From Staphylococcus hsinchuensis (GTDB lineage: Bacteria; Bacillota; Bacilli; Staphylococcales; Staphylococcaceae), in the NCBI RefSeq assembly GCF_038789205.1, contig NZ_CP128355.1, forward strand, positions 372,001 through 436,000: DNA of 64,000 nt, given 5' to 3'. The translations under genes and the position numbers were made by a program. This document shows, one piece after another, positions 19,047-29,177 of this stretch (within the stretch, counting starts at the first letter, position 1; each line of letters starts with the position of its first letter). The notes under the pieces are model-generated. The model saw only the letters and a list, made by a program, of their open reading frames with translations. It did not search any database and was not told the DNA's origin.

Positions 19047-20957
19047 TTAAATAGAATGTTTAACTACTCGGTTAGAATGTATAAATGCCATTATAGCAAA
19101 GATGAAGTAAACTAGTGTGTAAATTACCATGACAATAAACACAGGCATCATCGAGATAACACCGGATAATTTCATGACAATCGTTGATGCAAAGAATGCA
19201 TGTAATAGCGATACGACAAGTGGTAATGAGAAATTGAAGAATATTTTTAATCCTAAACCGGTCATCATATCTCTATGTGTATATCCCATACGTTGTAAAA
19301 TACGGAAGTTTGAAATTTCGTCTTCCGTTTCATCCATTTGTTTAATGTAAATAATACAACCTGCCGCCACTAAGAATGCAAGTCCTAAGAATGAAGAAAC
19401 AAATAATATAATTCCATTAGAAGAATCGAGTGTTTTAGTGATTTCCTTTTTAGTAGTGTGACTCTGCTGTTCTTTTTTAGGGAATAATGACTTATACAGT
19501 TTATTAGCTTTTGACCAATCTTTTTGATTTTTCAAATCAAAACCGTATTGTGAATGTATCTCTTTAGCATGGTGTTTCAACTTGTTGTAATCTTGGTCTT
19601 TAACTAATATTACAGGAGCATTATGAGTTAATTCTCCAGAAAATACTACTTTCTTGTCTTCTTTATTAACTTTAAAAGTTGAATTATTTAGTCCATCGAA
19701 CTGAATAGAATTTCCTAAATGATGTTTAAACATACCTGCCCCCATAGTTTGTGTATTAATGAGTTTAATCTGATTACCATGGATATCATCATCATGGAAA
19801 AATTTATTGCTAGTAACAGTCATTATATTATCTTGTTTCGGCATCGCTTTAGGTTTTTCAAATACATTATCTTTCTTTAATTTTACGCTAGCAGTTTCTT
19901 TATAATCTTTTTTGAAAGGTATATGGTGCTCATCTAACTTATTCTCAAATTGTTGTGCCTGTTTTTCTTTATATACATTGAAGTCTTGAGGCGATGTTTC
20001 ATTCACTATAGTTTCTGTACTTGCTTTATATATAGCACCGAAACATAGAACTGTTACCGTTATAGCTGAAATTGTAGCAATAATCGTTAATGCAAGCGCG
20101 TTTTTCTTCATTTTATGCATAATAGAAGACGTAAATACTACATCAGTGATAGAGACATTCCCTTTTTTAGAGCGTTTCAATGTCTTGAAAATCATGGAAA
20201 CTGAACTTCTAAAGAATAGATACGCCCCAACTGTAGTTAGGAACAAAATTATAAATGGTAATATAATTTGTAACTTGTCAAGATAATTCATAAAGTGTTT
20301 GGCTAAATAATAACCATATACGATCATCACAATTCCAATAATACCGAAGATCACTTCGAAAATTGAAATCTTCGCGTTTTTTGCATCCCCTTGCGTATTA
20401 TCTTTCATCATCGTTAATATACTACGTCTACGTAAAAAGAGGTAACTATGAATAACGATGAAAACAAATGCTAAAAACAGTAATAAAATTGTTTGTATTA
20501 GCGCTTGTGAATGTAAAGTGAGTTTCACACTTATGGATATATTCAACATTTTCAGAACAATCATCAACAATAACTTAGAACCAAATATACCGATTAATAT
20601 ACCGATTACCCCGGTAGAAACAAACATTGCCAACTGTTCAATAATAATCATACGCATGATATTTTTACGTGTTAATCCGATTAGTTGAAACAGTGCAAAT
20701 TCCCGTGTACGACGTTTAATAAATAAGTAATTGGCATACATTAGGAATACAATAATGATAACGAATAGAAAGTTCGCACCAACTTCAGACCCTTTCTGGA
20801 TTATTTTTGCGGAATTATCATTATTAATACTATGTGTATATTTTAATGTGACAAAGCTGAAGTAAATAATAATACTCAATATTAGTGAAAATATATACAT
20901 CGCATAATGTCGTAAATTTTGTCGGAAGTTTTTTAATACGATTTGATTAAAGTTCAT
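19047..20957 (-). CDS. ABC transporter permease, BceB/VraE/VraG type
   Basis: A 636-residue FtsX-like permease with about ten membrane segments. A large extracytoplasmic domain (roughly residues 320-520) lies between segments 7 and 8, the hallmark of peptide-antibiotic sensing and detoxification transporters such as BceB, VraE and VraG. With the ATPase encoded upstream it would form a transporter protecting against bacitracin, nisin or cationic peptides. The ATG at 20957 overlaps the ATPase gene by 11 bases; an earlier in-frame GTG at 20969 is less likely. No histidine kinase or response regulator gene is adjacent, unlike braRS-vraDE or graRS-vraFG loci. Confidence 0.85.
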   Translation of the reverse strand: MNFNQIVLKNFRQNLRHYAMYIFSLILSIIIYFSFVTLKYTHSINNDNSAKIIQKGSEVGANFLFVIIIVFLMYANYLFIKRRTREFALFQLIGLTRKNIMRMIIIEQLAMFVSTGVIGILIGIFGSKLLLMIVLKMLNISISVKLTLHSQALIQTILLLFLAFVFIVIHSYLFLRRRSILTMMKDNTQGDAKNAKISIFEVIFGIIGIVMIVYGYYLAKHFMNYLDKLQIILPFIILFLTTVGAYLFFRSSVSMIFKTLKRSKKGNVSITDVVFTSSIMHKMKKNALALTIIATISAITVTVLCFGAIYKASTETIVNETSPQDFNVYKEKQAQQFENKLDEHHIPFKKDYKETASVKLKKDNVFEKPKAMPKQDNIMTVTSNKFFHDDDIHGNQIKLINTQTMGAGMFKHHLGNSIQFDGLNNSTFKVNKEDKKVVFSGELTHNAPVILVKDQDYNKLKHHAKEIHSQYGFDLKNQKDWSKANKLYKSLFPKKEQQSHTTKKEITKTLDSSNGIILFVSSFLGLAFLVAAGCIIYIKQMDETEDEISNFRILQRMGYTHRDMMTGLGLKIFFNFSLPLVVSLLHAFFASTIVMKLSGVISMMPVFIVMVIYTLVYFIFAIMAFIHSNRVVKHSI

Positions 20958-21708
20958 TTGCCACACCACCTAAGGCTGTTTGCATGTGGATAATATTTTT
21001 ATAGAATTCTTGATTTGTGTCATCTCCTTGGCGTATTTCTGAATGAATGTTGCCATCTTTCAACATAATGACACGATTTGAATAACTTGCAGCAACTGGA
21101 TCGTGACTGACCATAACAATTGTAGAATTCATGTTTTTATTCATATCTTGTAGTCGTTTTAATAAGTCTTGTGCACTTTTTGAGTCGAGTGCGCCTGTTG
21201 GTTCATCGGCAAAGATAATTGCCGGTTTGTGTACTGAAGCACGTGCTGCAGCTGTTCTTTGTTGTTGACCACCAGAAATTTGGTTTGGATATTTCGCACC
21301 TAGTTCATCGATGCCTAAAGCTTCAGTTACTTCTTTATAACTTTTTTCTTTTTCACTTTTAGACATTTTTTGGATTGATAGAGGTAGCATAATGTTTTCT
21401 TTGACTGTTAATGTGTGTAGCACACTGTAATCTTGGAAGATAAATCCTACTTCTCTTTTTCTGAAGTTTGCTAACTGACGATTGCTCATTTTGTTAATTT
21501 GGTTGCCGTTCACTTCGACAATCCCGCTCGTAATGTAATCGATTGAGCTGATTACGTTAAGTAAAGTTGTTTTCCCAGACCCTGAAGGTCCCATGATTGT
21601 CACAAATTCACCTTTATCAATTTCAAAATCTAACCCTTTTAATACTTCTTGTTTTTTATATCTGTTTCCGTAAGTTTTTCTTAAACCTTCAACTTTTAAA
21701 ATTGACAT
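20947..21708 (-). CDS. ABC transporter ATPase, VraD/VraF type
   Basis: A 253-residue nucleotide-binding subunit with Walker A GPSGSGKTT (residues 40-48), Q-loop FIFQDYSVL, signature ISGGQQQR, Walker B IIFADEPTGALDS and H-loop VSHDP. Sequence blocks such as SIDYITSG, LHTLTVKENIMLPL and DPVAASYSNRVIMLKDG are closest, from memory, to VraF, with some VraD likeness. It powers the permease encoded by the overlapping downstream gene. A perfect palindrome containing ACAAATTTGT lies 93 bases upstream, the GraR-type box, so control by a Gra- or Bra-type two-component system encoded elsewhere is likely. Confidence 0.9.
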   Translation of the reverse strand: MSILKVEGLRKTYGNRYKKQEVLKGLDFEIDKGEFVTIMGPSGSGKTTLLNVISSIDYITSGIVEVNGNQINKMSNRQLANFRKREVGFIFQDYSVLHTLTVKENIMLPLSIQKMSKSEKEKSYKEVTEALGIDELGAKYPNQISGGQQQRTAAARASVHKPAIIFADEPTGALDSKSAQDLLKRLQDMNKNMNSTIVMVSHDPVAASYSNRVIMLKDGNIHSEIRQGDDTNQEFYKNIIHMQTALGGVANEL

Positions 21709-21800
21709 CTATTTCACTCCTTCTTTTGTTCTACATCTATATCATATTAAAGATTTTTATATTCATCGTTTGTTTTAACTAACAAAATATCGCTGTGAAA

Positions 21801-21814
21801 TGACAAATTTGTCA
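21801..21814. promoter_or_regulatory. GraR-like box upstream of ABC transporter
   Basis: TGACAAATTTGTCA is a perfect 14-bp palindrome with the core ACAAATTTGT reported for GraR targets (dlt, mprF, vraFG) in S. aureus. It lies 93 bases upstream of the ATPase gene and 150 bases upstream of copA, on the side of the ABC operon. Confidence 0.65.
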
Positions 21815-21877
21815 CTTCCTTTATGTATTTGAGTAATTCTATAATAGCTAACTCAATTCATTTTATAAACAAAGTCA

Positions 21878-21906
21878 TTGACCCATATACCTTACGGGGG
21901 TATATT
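21878..21906 (+). promoter_or_regulatory. copA promoter with CsoR-type operator
   Basis: A -35 box TTGACC (21878-21883) and a -10 box TATATT (21901-21906) are spaced by 17 bases. Between and overlapping them is the inverted repeat TATACC-TTACGGG-GGTATA (21886-21904), matching the copper-sensing CsoR operator. Repression without copper and release by Cu(I) follow from this layout. csoR itself is not in the window. Confidence 0.8.
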
Positions 21907-21962
21907 AGAGTTAACAAAAACGTATTCATTACACAATCTTATAATGTAAGGAGAGGGAATTT

Positions 21963-24347
21963 ATGAGCGAAACTAAAAAGACTACTTTCAATGTGACAGG
22001 CATGACATGTGCCGCTTGTGCCAATCGCATTGAGAAGAACCTCAATCGTATGGAAGACGTTGATGCCAATGTCAACGTAACGACTGAAAAGGCTACTGTT
22101 CACTACAACCCAGATAACACTACTCCAGAAGCAATAACGAACACTATTAGAAAGACAGGCTACGACATTGCCACAGAAAAGATAGAGCTAGATGTTCAAG
22201 GGATGACTTGTGCTGCTTGTTCTAATCGCATTGAGAAAGGACTCAATCGCATGGATGGAGTCACAAATGCAAATGTGAATTTAACGACTGAAAATGCAGT
22301 CATATCTTATAATCCAAACACTGTTTCAGAATCTGATTTTATAGCTAAGATTCAACACTTAGGTTATGATGCGAGCCTTAAACAAAGTGCTAAAGAGAAA
22401 CAGTCCGCAAAACATCAAGAAATCAAACGTAAACGTACAAAGCTCATCATTTCTGCGATACTCACTTTACCTTTATTGTTGACGATGCTAGTACATTTAT
22501 TTCATTTACCGTTACCACATTTCATCATGAATCCGTGGTTCCAATTCGCACTCGCGACACCAATACAGTTTATAATCGGTTGGCAGTTCTATGTTGGAGC
22601 TTACAAAAACTTACGTAATGGTTCAGCAAATATGGATGTGCTTGTAGCATTAGGCACGAGTGCTGCGTATGTTTTCAGTATTTACGAGTTAATTAAATGG
22701 TTAGTACGTTCAAATTATGAACCGCACCTTTATTTTGAAACGAGCGCAGTACTGATCACACTCATTTTATTTGGTAAATATTTAGAAACACTCGCCAAAA
22801 GTCAAACAACCAATGCTTTAAGCGAATTGTTACAATTACAAGCTAAAGAAGCACGCGTTATTCGCAATGACAAACAAATTATGATTCCACTTGAAGAAGT
22901 CAATGAAGGCGATATGCTTATCGTCAAACCGGGGGAAAAAATACCTGTAGACGGTACAATTATCAAAGGTCGAACTTCCGTAGATGAATCGATGTTAACA
23001 GGTGAATCTTTACCAATTGATAAAGCACAAAATGATAGCGTTATCGGTGCCACTATGAATAACAACGGTACGATTACAATGAAAGCAACGAAAGTAGGTA
23101 AAGATACTGCACTTTCTTCTATTATAAATGTCGTCGAAGAAGCCCAAGGTTCAAAAGCACCGATTCAACGACTAGCTGATATCATCTCAGGTTACTTTGT
23201 CCCTATCGTTGTAGGTATTGCTCTCTTAACGTTTATAATATGGATTACGCTCGTACAAACAGGACAATTCGAACCTGCATTAGTTGCTGCTATTGCGGTA
23301 CTCGTTATCGCGTGTCCTTGTGCACTCGGTTTAGCTACTCCTACTTCTATAATGGTAGGAACTGGGAAAGCTGCTGAAAATGGCATCTTATTTAAAGGTG
23401 GCGCACACATTGAACGCACACACGAAATAGATACGATCGTATTGGATAAGACCGGTACGATTACTAAAGGTGTTCCAGAGGTGACTGATTTTAAAGGTGA
23501 TACCACTACATTGAAATTATTAGCAAGTGCAGAACACCAATCAGAACATCCATTAGCCGAAGCAATCGTTAATTACGCAACTTCGCAACAGTTAGACCTT
23601 TATGATGTTGATGAATTTAACGCCTTACCTGGTCGTGGTATCCAAGCTAAAGTCGATGGCAAACAACTACTCATCGGTAATCGTCAATTAATGCAAGATT
23701 CTAACGTTGCCCATACTGAGTTAACATCACAAATGACTCAATTTGAAGATGAAGGTAAAACAGCTATGTTGATTGCAATTGATCAACAACTCAGTGGTAT
23801 TATCGCTGTAGCAGACACGGTAAAAGATTCCGCAGCTCAAGCAATTCAACAATTGCACGATTTAGGTATTCAAGTTGCGATGCTAACGGGTGACAACGAG
23901 CGAACTGCACAATCTATCGCTAAACAAGTCAATATAGATACTGTGTATGCGCAAGTCTTACCAGAAGAAAAAGCTTCAACCATCTCTAAACTCCAACAAG
24001 AAAATAAAAAAGTTGCGATGGTCGGTGACGGTATTAACGACGCACCTGCATTAGTAAAAGCTGATATCGGTATTGCTATCGGAACAGGTACGGAAGTTGC
24101 CATTGAAGCTGCAGATATTACCATACTTGGCGGAGACTTAATGCTATTACCAAAAGCTATTAATACAAGTAAATTAACAATCCGTAATATTCGCCAAAAC
24201 TTATTCTGGGCATTAGGTTACAATGTAGCTGGCATACCTATCGCTGCTTTCGGTCTGCTTGCACCATGGATTGCTGGCGCAGCGATGGCTTTAAGTTCTG
24301 TCAGTGTTGTAACCAATGCACTCAGATTGAAACGCATGAAATTATAG
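21963..24347 (+). CDS. copA: Copper-exporting P1B-type ATPase CopA
   Basis: A 794-residue Cu(I)-exporting ATPase. Two N-terminal heavy-metal domains carry MTCAAC motifs (cysteines 16/19 and near 84/87). Later motifs are the actuator TGE in [10 protein letters not shown], the membrane copper site Cys451-Pro-Cys453, the phosphorylated Asp495 in [11 protein letters not shown] in SEHPLAEA, and the hinge [10 protein letters not shown]. The length equals that of staphylococcal CopA. AAGGAGAGGG lies just upstream of the ATG. It is followed after 56 bases by copZ, forming a copper-inducible operon under the CsoR-type promoter at 21878-21906. Confidence 0.97.
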   Translation: MSETKKTTFNVTGMTCAACANRIEKNLNRMEDVDANVNVTTEKATVHYNPDNTTPEAITNTIRKTGYDIATEKIELDVQGMTCAACSNRIEKGLNRMDGVTNANVNLTTENAVISYNPNTVSESDFIAKIQHLGYDASLKQSAKEKQSAKHQEIKRKRTKLIISAILTLPLLLTMLVHLFHLPLPHFIMNPWFQFALATPIQFIIGWQFYVGAYKNLRNGSANMDVLVALGTSAAYVFSIYELIKWLVRSNYEPHLYFETSAVLITLILFGKYLETLAKSQTTNALSELLQLQAKEARVIRNDKQIMIPLEEVNEGDMLIVKPGEKIPVDGTIIKGRTSVDESMLTGESLPIDKAQNDSVIGATMNNNGTITMKATKVGKDTALSSIINVVEEAQGSKAPIQRLADIISGYFVPIVVGIALLTFIIWITLVQTGQFEPALVAAIAVLVIACPCALGLATPTSIMVGTGKAAENGILFKGGAHIERTHEIDTIVLDKTGTITKGVPEVTDFKGDTTTLKLLASAEHQSEHPLAEAIVNYATSQQLDLYDVDEFNALPGRGIQAKVDGKQLLIGNRQLMQDSNVAHTELTSQMTQFEDEGKTAMLIAIDQQLSGIIAVADTVKDSAAQAIQQLHDLGIQVAMLTGDNERTAQSIAKQVNIDTVYAQVLPEEKASTISKLQQENKKVAMVGDGINDAPALVKADIGIAIGTGTEVAIEAADITILGGDLMLLPKAINTSKLTIRNIRQNLFWALGYNVAGIPIAAFGLLAPWIAGAAMALSSVSVVTNALRLKRMKL

Positions 24348-24403
24348 TTACAATGGGTATAAAGTATATATAGAAAAAATGCTTATCTTAAGGAGGTGTG
24401 CTT

Positions 24404-24610
24404 ATGACAACTGAAACAATTCAAGTAGAAGGCATGAGTTGTGATCATTGTAAACACGCAGTAGAATCTGCATTAACAAACCTTAATGGGGTATCTTCAG
24501 CGGATGTAAGTTTAGAAGATAACAACGTCACAGTAAACTATGATGAAACGGACGTATCTTTCGATAACATGAAAGATGCGATAGAAGATCAAGGTTACGA
24601 TGTTAAATAA
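24404..24610 (+). CDS. copZ: Copper chaperone CopZ
   Basis: A 68-residue cytosolic copper chaperone with one heavy-metal-associated domain. The Cu(I) site is GMSCDHC, with a cysteine pair typical of CopZ but DH rather than the AA of CopA between them. It hands Cu(I) to CopA. The ATG at 24404 is seven bases after AAGGAGG; a GTG at 24398 lies in the ribosome site. A terminator at 24646-24677 closes the copAZ operon. Confidence 0.95.
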   Translation: MTTETIQVEGMSCDHCKHAVESALTNLNGVSSADVSLEDNNVTVNYDETDVSFDNMKDAIEDQGYDVK

Positions 24611-24645
24611 CAAGCATTAAAAAAATATATAATTCAACAAAAAAT

Positions 24646-24677
24646 GCCAATTTCTATCTATTTAAATAGAAATTGGC
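24646..24677. terminator. Bidirectional terminator, copZ / ldhD
   Basis: TGCCAATTTCTAT pairs with ATAGAAATTGGCG, followed by a T-rich run on plus and preceded by A-rich sequence. It separates the convergent copAZ and ldhD units. Confidence 0.88.
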
Positions 24678-24706
24678 GTTTATTTTTTCTCAATCATAAT
24701 CAACAA

Positions 24707-25705
24707 TTAATTTACACGTAACGCTGTGTCACCATTATTTATAACGTCGAGTGTGGCATCGAGTGCATCAACGATTAAATTTTTAACGGCATCATCTGTA
24801 TAAAATGCAATATGTGGAGAAATGATAACATCTTTTCTTGCTATTAATTGCTTTAATATTTCATCCTTAATACCTTTTCCACGAGAATCGCTTGGGAACA
24901 AACCTTTTTCGCCTTCATACGTATCCAGCGCAGCGCCTTTTATTGTACCATTATCTAAAGCTCGTAATAGCGCTTTCGTATCAACAATTGATCCACGCGC
25001 ACAATTGATAAAGACAGAGCCTTTTTTGAAAGTATTAAATCTTTCTTCATTAAATAAATACGTACTATCTTTTGTTGCAGGTATATGTACTGTGACAATA
25101 TCTGCATCTTTAATTGCTTCATCTAATGTAGATTTATACGTTAAAAATGATTCATTTTCTTTATGTTGTATGACGTCGTATGCGACTACCTCTGCACCAA
25201 AGCCTTGGCTAAAGATTTTCGCCACAATACGCCCTATACGCCCTGTACCGATTACTGCTACTTTTAAATCTTTAATTGAACGAGATAGTATAGCAGGTTG
25301 CCATCTAAAGTCGTATTCGGCAGTCTTTTGCTGGATATCATTAAAGTTTCTAATTAAATTTAGCGCTTGTGAAACGGTATATTCAGCGATTGAATGTGGA
25401 GAATATGATGGCACGTTAGATATAATTAAGTTATATTTTTCTGCTAACTCGAAATCATAGCAATCAAAGCCGGCACTTCGCTGAGCAATTTGTTTAATAC
25501 CATATTCATTTAACTTTTTATAAACTTCTTCATCTAGTTCGATTTGTTGTGATAATGAAACACCATCAAATCCTTGCACACGATCCACTGTATCAACTGT
25601 TAATAATTCAGCGTCTAAATCAACTTCTACCTGATGTTGATTTGCCCAACTTTCAATATAAGGAACATCTTCTTCTCTAACTCCAAATAATTTTATTTTT
25701 GTCAT
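24707..25705 (-). CDS. ldhD: D-lactate dehydrogenase
   Basis: A 332-residue NAD-dependent D-2-hydroxyacid dehydrogenase reducing pyruvate to D-lactate. The cofactor site is VIGTGRIGR (near residues 152-160). The catalytic arginine is in NCARGSIVDTKAL, the glutamate in DTYEGEKGLFP and the histidine in IISPHIAFYTDDAV. The last two motifs match the lactate dehydrogenase branch rather than glycerate dehydrogenases. The ATG at 25705 (MTKIKLFGVREEDV) follows AGGAG. It lies 24 bases after the aminotransferase gene, a pairing also found in S. aureus (ddh with an aminotransferase). Confidence 0.93.
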   Translation of the reverse strand: MTKIKLFGVREEDVPYIESWANQHQVEVDLDAELLTVDTVDRVQGFDGVSLSQQIELDEEVYKKLNEYGIKQIAQRSAGFDCYDFELAEKYNLIISNVPSYSPHSIAEYTVSQALNLIRNFNDIQQKTAEYDFRWQPAILSRSIKDLKVAVIGTGRIGRIVAKIFSQGFGAEVVAYDVIQHKENESFLTYKSTLDEAIKDADIVTVHIPATKDSTYLFNEERFNTFKKGSVFINCARGSIVDTKALLRALDNGTIKGAALDTYEGEKGLFPSDSRGKGIKDEILKQLIARKDVIISPHIAFYTDDAVKNLIVDALDATLDVINNGDTALRVN

Positions 25706-25729
25706 GACTGACCATCTCCTGTACATGAT

Positions 25730-26887
25730 TTATTGATATAAATGACTAATGGATAACAACCTTTCTGTTGCCTCCATCAATTGATCGTCATCTAAGGCTA
25801 ATGAGATTCTCACATAATTGCGACCGTGTTCACCAAATGGTATTCCAGGAGCTACGAGTATAGATAATTCCTTTAGTAAATATTTTTCGAAACTTTCACC
25901 ATCAAAGTCAGGTGGCGTTTTTAACCAAAGGAATATCCCACCCGTCATTGGTTCATAAGGCAAATTTTCCTCATCTAGTTTTGCAGTAAATTGATCTCTT
26001 CGACGTTTAAATGTTGTATTTTGTTGCTGTAAAAAGTCATCATAATTATTTAAAGCGTACGTAGCTGCATCTTGCAAAGCGCCAAACATACCTGCATGAG
26101 TGTGTGATTGGAATTTCTTTAAAGCTTGAATCATTTCTTTATTTCCAACTGCGAAACCTACTCTAAAACCTGACATGTTAAAACCTTTTGATAATGAATA
26201 AATTTCAATCGCTAAATCTTTAGCACCCTCAGATTGTAAAATACTAGGATTGTCATGTTCAAAACCAAATGCACTGTAAGCAAAGTCATGCACAATCCTT
26301 GTTTTGCTCCCTTTAAATTGTGCTATCGTATCATCAAACACTTTTTGTGACGCAGCTGATCCAGTTGGATTATTTGGATAAGTTAAGTAAACAAGACGTG
26401 TATTTTCTAAAGTTTCTTTGTTAATTTGGTCCCATTTTGGTAAATAACGAGGCGGTTCTAACACTAAAGATTGTGGTTTAGCATCAGCAAGTAGCACACC
26501 AGCAAGATAATCTGCATAACCAGGGTCAGGTAATAGAACGGTCTCGCCCGGATTTACAATACATTGAGGTAAATTCACAAGTCCATTTTTAGTTCCATAC
26601 AAGATACAAACCTCATCTTCTTTATCTAAAGAAACTTGATAATGTCTTTCATAAAAATCAACAATCGCTTGTTTAAACTGATCTTTACCATGGAAAGCGA
26701 CATATTTTTGATTTTCAGGTTTATATAATGCGTTCGAAAATTCATCTAATATACCTTTAGGCGTATCGCCATCAGGGATGCCTACAGCCATATTTATAAG
26801 TGGTAAAGGGCCATGTTCTACTTTACGGCCCATTGTTTTACCAAAATAGCTATCCGGTATTTGAGCTAGTCGATTTGATAGTTCCAT
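25730..26887 (-). CDS. PLP-dependent class I/II aminotransferase
   Basis: A 385-residue fold-type I aminotransferase. The cofactor lysine is in IYSLSKGFNMSGFRVGFAVG. The substrate-arginine region is ARNYVRISLALDD-like at the C-terminus (HGRNYVRISLALD), and YPNNPTGS and HDFAYSAFGF bind the cofactor. Aspartate, aromatic or diaminopimelate-type substrates are possible; specificity cannot be read. It is the first gene of a two-gene unit with ldhD. AAGG precedes the ATG. Confidence 0.85.
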   Translation of the reverse strand: MELSNRLAQIPDSYFGKTMGRKVEHGPLPLINMAVGIPDGDTPKGILDEFSNALYKPENQKYVAFHGKDQFKQAIVDFYERHYQVSLDKEDEVCILYGTKNGLVNLPQCIVNPGETVLLPDPGYADYLAGVLLADAKPQSLVLEPPRYLPKWDQINKETLENTRLVYLTYPNNPTGSAASQKVFDDTIAQFKGSKTRIVHDFAYSAFGFEHDNPSILQSEGAKDLAIEIYSLSKGFNMSGFRVGFAVGNKEMIQALKKFQSHTHAGMFGALQDAATYALNNYDDFLQQQNTTFKRRRDQFTAKLDEENLPYEPMTGGIFLWLKTPPDFDGESFEKYLLKELSILVAPGIPFGEHGRNYVRISLALDDDQLMEATERLLSISHLYQ

Positions 26888-26912
26888 ATAATACCTTCCT
26901 TCATTAAAAATA

Positions 26913-27007
26913 CGAGAGTCTGAGACAATAATATTTGTCTTAGACTCTATGTCTACTAGTGAGACTACAAAATCTTTATTAAAAAATCGATCTCTGTCCC
27001 ACTCCCA
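26913..27007. repeat. Dispersed intergenic repeat, copy B
   Basis: The hairpin part GAGTCTGAGACA/TTGTCTTAGACTC is followed by the tract TTATTAAAAAATCGATCTCTGTCCCACTCCC split over the boundary of the repeat. It has the same layout and orientation as the copies near 5.3, 32.8 and 61.7 kb and lies upstream of the aminotransferase gene. Confidence 0.75.
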
Positions 27008-27076
27008 TCTTTCTCAACAAAATATTTCAATTACTTTTATTTTATCAGAATATTCAAATAAATAAAGCGAATAGAA

Positions 27077-27104
27077 AAAGAGCGACTCCGAAGAGTCGCT
27101 CTTT
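27077..27104 (-). terminator. Terminator after isaA
   Basis: AAAGAGCGACTC and GAGTCGCTCTTT form a 12-bp stem with a 4-base loop, 42 bases past the isaA stop. Confidence 0.88.
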
Positions 27105-27145
27105 AATTAGGTTAACTAAATATTACTTACTTAGTTAAGGTCGGC

Positions 27146-27883
27146 TTACCAACCTACCCATGCACCTGAACCTTGTTGTTTGTAAACTTGAGCAGCTGTG
27201 TTAATTTGTTCTTGAACTGACATACCTGAATGTTCACCGTGACCTAATAATTGGAATAAACCGTATGCACCTGATGAAGCGTTAACTGCATGTGGGTTTC
27301 CGCCACTTTCACGTTGGATAACACCTTTCCATTGTGATGCAGATACACCAGTACGTTCTGCCATTTGTTGAGCAATTGCATCAATGCTTGAAGTATCATT
27401 TGATGATGCTGATGATTGAGTGCTTGTTTGTGCTTTTTGAACGTTGTTGTTTGAAGAAGCTTTTGGAGCTTGAACTGCTTCAACTTGAACGTTGTTTGAT
27501 TGTTTTTGAGCACTAACTTGGTTAGATGATTTTTCATTTGAATGGTGAGATACTTGAGCACTTACATCTTTATGTGAAGTGTTTGAAGCTGTGCTGTGTG
27601 AAGCAGCGCTTTGTGAACCTACTTGTTTGTAGCTCCATGACCATTTTTCACCATTTGATTTAAATGAATATTCGAAACCATTTAATACGAAATCGTAGTT
27701 GTACGCACCAGCGTGTAATGGTTTTTCATTTAATTCTTTAGCATTGCTTTGTGCTAATTCAGCTAAATGTGCTTTATCGATATTTGATTCAGAAGCGTGT
27801 GCTTCATTGTTATCTGCTTGAGTTGCATATCCTGTTACACCTAATGCTACTGCTAATGACGATGCTAAAATTGACTTTTTCAT
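27146..27883 (-). CDS. isaA: IsaA-type lytic transglycosylase
   Basis: A 245-residue secreted murein hydrolase. A signal peptide ([20 protein letters not shown], cleavage near AHA-SE at residue 30) is followed by a conserved N-terminal block ([22 protein letters not shown]). Next comes a long serine/glutamine/asparagine-rich linker (about 85-160), then a C-terminal transglycosylase domain with catalytic Glu182 in [14 protein letters not shown] and [12 protein letters not shown]. The last residues GSGAWVGW are typical. IsaA and SceD are the two staphylococcal paralogues; the signal and N-terminal block fit IsaA best. ATG at 27883 follows GGAGG at 11 bases. In S. aureus isaA belongs to the WalKR regulon; only WalR half-site-like TGTAAA/T elements were seen upstream. 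Confidence 0.88.
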   Translation of the reverse strand: MKKSILASSLAVALGVTGYATQADNNEAHASESNIDKAHLAELAQSNAKELNEKPLHAGAYNYDFVLNGFEYSFKSNGEKWSWSYKQVGSQSAASHSTASNTSHKDVSAQVSHHSNEKSSNQVSAQKQSNNVQVEAVQAPKASSNNNVQKAQTSTQSSASSNDTSSIDAIAQQMAERTGVSASQWKGVIQRESGGNPHAVNASSGAYGLFQLLGHGEHSGMSVQEQINTAAQVYKQQGSGAWVGW

Positions 27884-28424
27884 AATAAAAAAATCCTCCA
27901 TTTAAGTTTTGTTTTACTTTTTTAATTTAATATCGTTTGTGCAAGTTAATTTTTAAAATTGTTGTTCGTTTTTTTTGACCATAAGTAATATATCATAAAT
28001 TTCACAGATTTGTATTACACCTATATAACAAAAATTTACAAAAACAGACCTTTTCTGTAATATTGACACCTATTAGTTTTGTATTGTAATGATTAAATGA
28101 TTGATTTAACTATACAAAAATAGTTATAAACACCTTTACAACAACCTTTTAGAGCGAACACACTTCTATGTCTTTATTTTCAGAAATATTACAACGTAAT
28201 CCAATGTAACAATAACGTAATATAATTAGGGGGTTCTTTTTTGATATTTTTTAAGTATTTTTTCTAAAAAAATCACTTTACAAGTTACAGAAAGTGCTTG
28301 ATTATGGTGTGTTTGATGAATTTTCAGTGTGTTTAACTTCAATTAACATTTGTTAATGAAGTTAATATGCAATTAAAACTATACATATAAACATATATTT
28401 CAAATCATAAGTAATATACATTTA
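27884..28424. other. Long AT-rich spacer between isaA and the M23 gene
   Basis: No open frame with a ribosome site was found on either strand. It holds several TGTAAA/TGTAAT-like elements (for example near 28030-28070 and 28190-28220) that could be half sites for a WalR-type regulator. An imperfect hairpin lies at 28335-28363 (AACTTCAATTAAC with GTTAATGAAGTT). A good -10-like TATAAT lies near 28217 on the plus strand, next to an AGGGGG sequence but with no usable reading frame. A small RNA cannot be excluded. Confidence 0.4.
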
Positions 28425-29009
28425 CTACTTCTTTAATTTATATAAGCTTTTTTCTCCATCTGGAAGTTTATCTATAAAACTGTGTGGATTTTCTGCATAA
28501 TCATTTCCTAACCCGTCTTTCATACGTTGAAAGTGCAAGTGTGGCCCGGAAGTCTTTTTACCAGTATTACCTGATAGAGCAATCACTTCTCCCGCTTCAA
28601 CACGTTGTCCTTCCTTTACTTTAATTTCATTTAAATGCATATACCATTGATAATATCGTCCATTATCTTCAGAAATTTGTACGACCTTCCCTCCATATTC
28701 ATCGTTGAACGTGCGTGTTACTTCTCCATCGGACGCTGCTTTAACTGGTGTTTTTTTAGGAATATCGTAATCAATACCGTAATGCTTACCTTTGAAGTCA
28801 TTATATTTGTATTCTCCAAATGTCTCAGTTTCTCTACTTTGATCAAAAACATGAGACAATTTTCCACTACTATCTTCATTCATACTTTGATTGAATTCTT
28901 CTACATAACTGCTTACGTTATATTGAATTGGATCTTTGTACATCCATAACATGATAAGAACTGAAATGATGACAATATATATTACCGATAATGTGATTAT
29001 TTTTCTCAT
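28425..29009 (-). CDS. Membrane-anchored M23 peptidase
   Basis: A 194-residue zinc endopeptidase of the LytM/lysostaphin (M23) family. An N-terminal membrane anchor (residues 4-24) precedes the catalytic domain. Zinc ligands are the His and Asp of KGKHYGIDYD and the last His of GPHLHFQRM; WYMHLNEIKV provides the remaining catalytic histidine. Members cut peptidoglycan crossbridges or stem peptides. The ATG at 29009 follows AAAGGA at 11 bases; an earlier ATG at 29021 overlaps that site. It is next to isaA on the same strand but more than 500 bases away, so probably a separate unit. It could be a regulator of peptidoglycan synthesis rather than an autolysin. Confidence 0.83.
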   Translation of the reverse strand: MRKIITLSVIYIVIISVLIMLWMYKDPIQYNVSSYVEEFNQSMNEDSSGKLSHVFDQSRETETFGEYKYNDFKGKHYGIDYDIPKKTPVKAASDGEVTRTFNDEYGGKVVQISEDNGRYYQWYMHLNEIKVKEGQRVEAGEVIALSGNTGKKTSGPHLHFQRMKDGLGNDYAENPHSFIDKLPDGEKSLYKLKK

Positions 29010-29097
29010 AATATGGTTCATCCTTTAAAACTACTATTGTTTTTCTCTCACGATTGTCCTATTTTAAATATTTTATCTTTAACTATTCCACAAAAAA

Positions 29098-29138
29098 GCA
29101 GTTATTTCTATTTAAACGCATTAAATAGAAATAACTGC
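29098..29138. terminator. Strong hairpin terminator
   Basis: GCAGTTATTTCTATTTAA and TTAAATAGAAATAACTGC form an 18-bp perfect stem. On the minus strand it follows the permease gene that ends at 29178. Confidence 0.88.
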
Positions 29139-29177
29139 TCTTACTAAATATTCCGAGTTTCTTCATTATATTGTATT

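Noticed and set aside
24822..25460. 212-codon plus-strand frame inside ldhD
   Set aside because: Lies wholly opposite the recognised D-lactate dehydrogenase, in the frame where shadows are expected.
27950..28220. WalR binding site upstream of isaA
   Set aside because: Several TGTAA(A/T) half sites are present but none pairs with the exact five-base spacing, so no site was called as a feature.
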